64,000 bases of DNA from Epinephelus fuscoguttatus. Taxonomy: Eukaryota; Chordata; Actinopteri; Perciformes; Serranidae. The stretch is from positions 28,060,856 through 28,124,855 of the forward strand of contig NC_064760.1 in NCBI RefSeq assembly GCF_011397635.1. The letters are read 5' to 3'. Shown here in pieces: positions 62,376 to 64,000 of this stretch. Below the pieces are notes generated by a model that was not told the origin of the DNA, did no database searches, and was given only the letters and a program-made list of their open reading frames with translations. The position numbers and the translations under genes are program-made. Numbering within the stretch: position 1 is the stretch's first letter; each line of letters opens with the position of its first letter.

Positions 62376-64000
62376 TACAGTCTCACAGAGCCTCTAGCGC
62401 GGCTGTTTACTGTAACAACGTGATGTGTTGACAGACTATCAGGGTTGGGGTAGCTGTTGCTATATTATGCATTTTTAATGTGCTGTTTTGTGTGGTGTTA
62501 TATTAATAAGGGTTGTTGGAACCAGGGCGAGCGTCCCTGTTCAGAGTCTGACAATGTCACAGCAACATCCTTGTTTCGAGTCAACCGGGGACTTTTGTGG
62601 CACGTTACCCCTCCTCCCTCTTCCCTCATTTCCTGTCATCTCACTGCTGTTTAAAAACTGCACAAAACTAGAATAAAAATCAGCAGAACATCTATGAAAT
62701 ATTATTTCTGAAATTTAAAAAATCCTGCACTTACACATAAAGTGATAACACCTTTTAAAGCACACGAGAGCAGAGGTCATAGTGCCCATGTCTTAAAGGG
62801 TATGAAACCGACTTAAACAGTCCTAATAGATTCCTCTCTTGATCCTCTTTTTACTTCTAAAGCTTACATTCAGCTCAGCACTGTGGGCATTAGGGATTCT
62901 CGCTAGATGTTTTATTCAGTACAAATCTTGTTCATTTACCAATGTGCTTTGTGCCAAGTAGACAGAGTTGTCTCCTCTCTTCAGCTGTGAAATTAAAACT
63001 GTGGGAAAAAAAAACCTGGAGGGCGTCGCAGATTGCTTTGAGGGGAAAATGAGTGGCTGACCTTATGTGTGCATGTACATCTGTGTGCAGTGACGCATGC
63101 ACAAACAGCATGTCTGTGTCTGACCAATGTTTAATGCATGATGACTCTATACTGTAATTACAGTGTACAGTACGTGCTGTGGCACTGTGTATTTGTTTTA
63201 GTGAGGCCTCTTGTCTTAGTGTGTGATTCAGTTTATACAGTCATCCTGACCTTCATAATGGGACCACACAGAGAAGGCCAGCAGGGGTCAAACACACTCT
63301 GCCGGGCAGTAGTGGCAGTGGTGGGGAGGAGGTTGACTTTATTAGCGATTAGTGCAGAGCCCCAAGGGGAGCCAGCTTCAATTACTGCACACAGCTTGCT
63401 TCCCAAGCCATCGAGGGAGCCTAACCACACACTACTAAGCTGCAGATACCACATCTGGAGGAGACATCTCTCTCTCATCGAGCCAATCAGACCTCTGGTA
63501 GACTTCAGTGGAGTGGAGGAAGAGCTCAATCAGGAATGGAGCTGAGATTCAAACCGAGGGTAAAGATACAACTTGTTTCCAGGTGGAAAGTGAGATATGC
63601 ACAGTGAAATGTCAACACGTGAAGTGGTATCTCACACCTTTGTGTTTTTCTCCCCCTCTCCTTTCCCCTGCTTTCACCTCTTCGGTTACGCTCTTCAGGA
63701 TGCGAGTGTCTAAGTGTCAGCCTGCAGATTACCGAAGCCTGTGAACGGGCTAATTTGCCGTTTCCATGGTCACAGAAAAAGCTGCCAGTCTCAGTATGTC
63801 AGATGTTATAAAAGCAAACCATCTATTAGAGCAATCAAACATGCACCGTCTACACACGGCTTCACGCGCAAACATCAACACAGAAAAAAACACAAAAGGC
63901 ACACACGTCGAGCTCATCTCAGCCAATTCTGTGCAGGGATTACAGCGCTGGAGAAGTTGGGCCCCATGATATTTCCTGTTGACGTAGTTTATTTCGAGTC
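62376..64000. other. Intergenic stretch to the window end, nothing recognised
   Basis: ORFs such as 63138-63545 (135 codons) contain no known domain. The antisense frame is equally open, which argues against coding. Confidence 0.45.

Overview
The window looks like nuclear DNA of a ray-finned fish, probably a spiny-rayed teleost. It holds one clear vertebrate multi-exon gene. The rest is AT-leaning non-coding DNA with dinucleotide and tetranucleotide microsatellites and a dense, nested load of repeat types familiar from teleosts: Tc1, Harbinger, Helitron, TTAA-flanked fold-back elements, a tRNA-derived SINE and LINE 3' ends. There are no prokaryotic features.

The gene is a two-exon, plus-strand member of the KCTD8/KCTD12/KCTD16 clade, the auxiliary subunits of GABA-B receptors. 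A candidate TATA/GC-box promoter lies at about 5.2-5.4 kb. The leader runs to 6152 and holds a 43-codon upstream ORF in strong start context. Exon 1 (6153-6996) encodes the T1/BTB tetramerisation domain and the H1 domain. After a 15.5-kb intron, exon 2 (22545-23122) encodes a proline-rich linker and the C-terminal H2 domain seen in KCTD8 and KCTD16. The splice phases match exactly and the joined protein is 473 residues. The donor GTGAGT overlaps a stop codon, so an unspliced transcript ends after Arg-Glu, close to where the H2-less paralogue KCTD12 ends. The sequence therefore allows two products, with and without H2.

Region by region: 1-370 is a Tc1-type transposase fragment cut by the window edge. 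2755-4490 is a nested stack of at least four repeats. 5.2-23.6 kb is the KCTD gene; its intron carries an inverted pair of one repeat family and remnants resembling a RecQ-type helicase and a MADF domain. 25.0-26.1 kb is a decayed Harbinger-type element. 30.3-31.4 and 47.5-48.4 kb are two full-length non-autonomous Helitron-like copies with TC...CTAG ends between A and T. 35.1-38.6 kb holds another Helitron-like unit, an ORF with a P2X7-type cysteine domain, and a TTAA-flanked element with its own TATA box and first exon. 51.0 and 54.5 kb are two copies of a tRNA-derived SINE, one inside another repeat. 59.6-60.6 kb is a TTAA-flanked piggyBac-type MITE built from an inverted array of 168-bp units. 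61.3-62.1 kb is the 3' end of a LINE. No second host gene was found between 23.6 and 64 kb, so most of the right-hand 40 kb reads as intergenic.

Family assignments rest on recognising motifs and termini by eye. No alignment or database search was possible.
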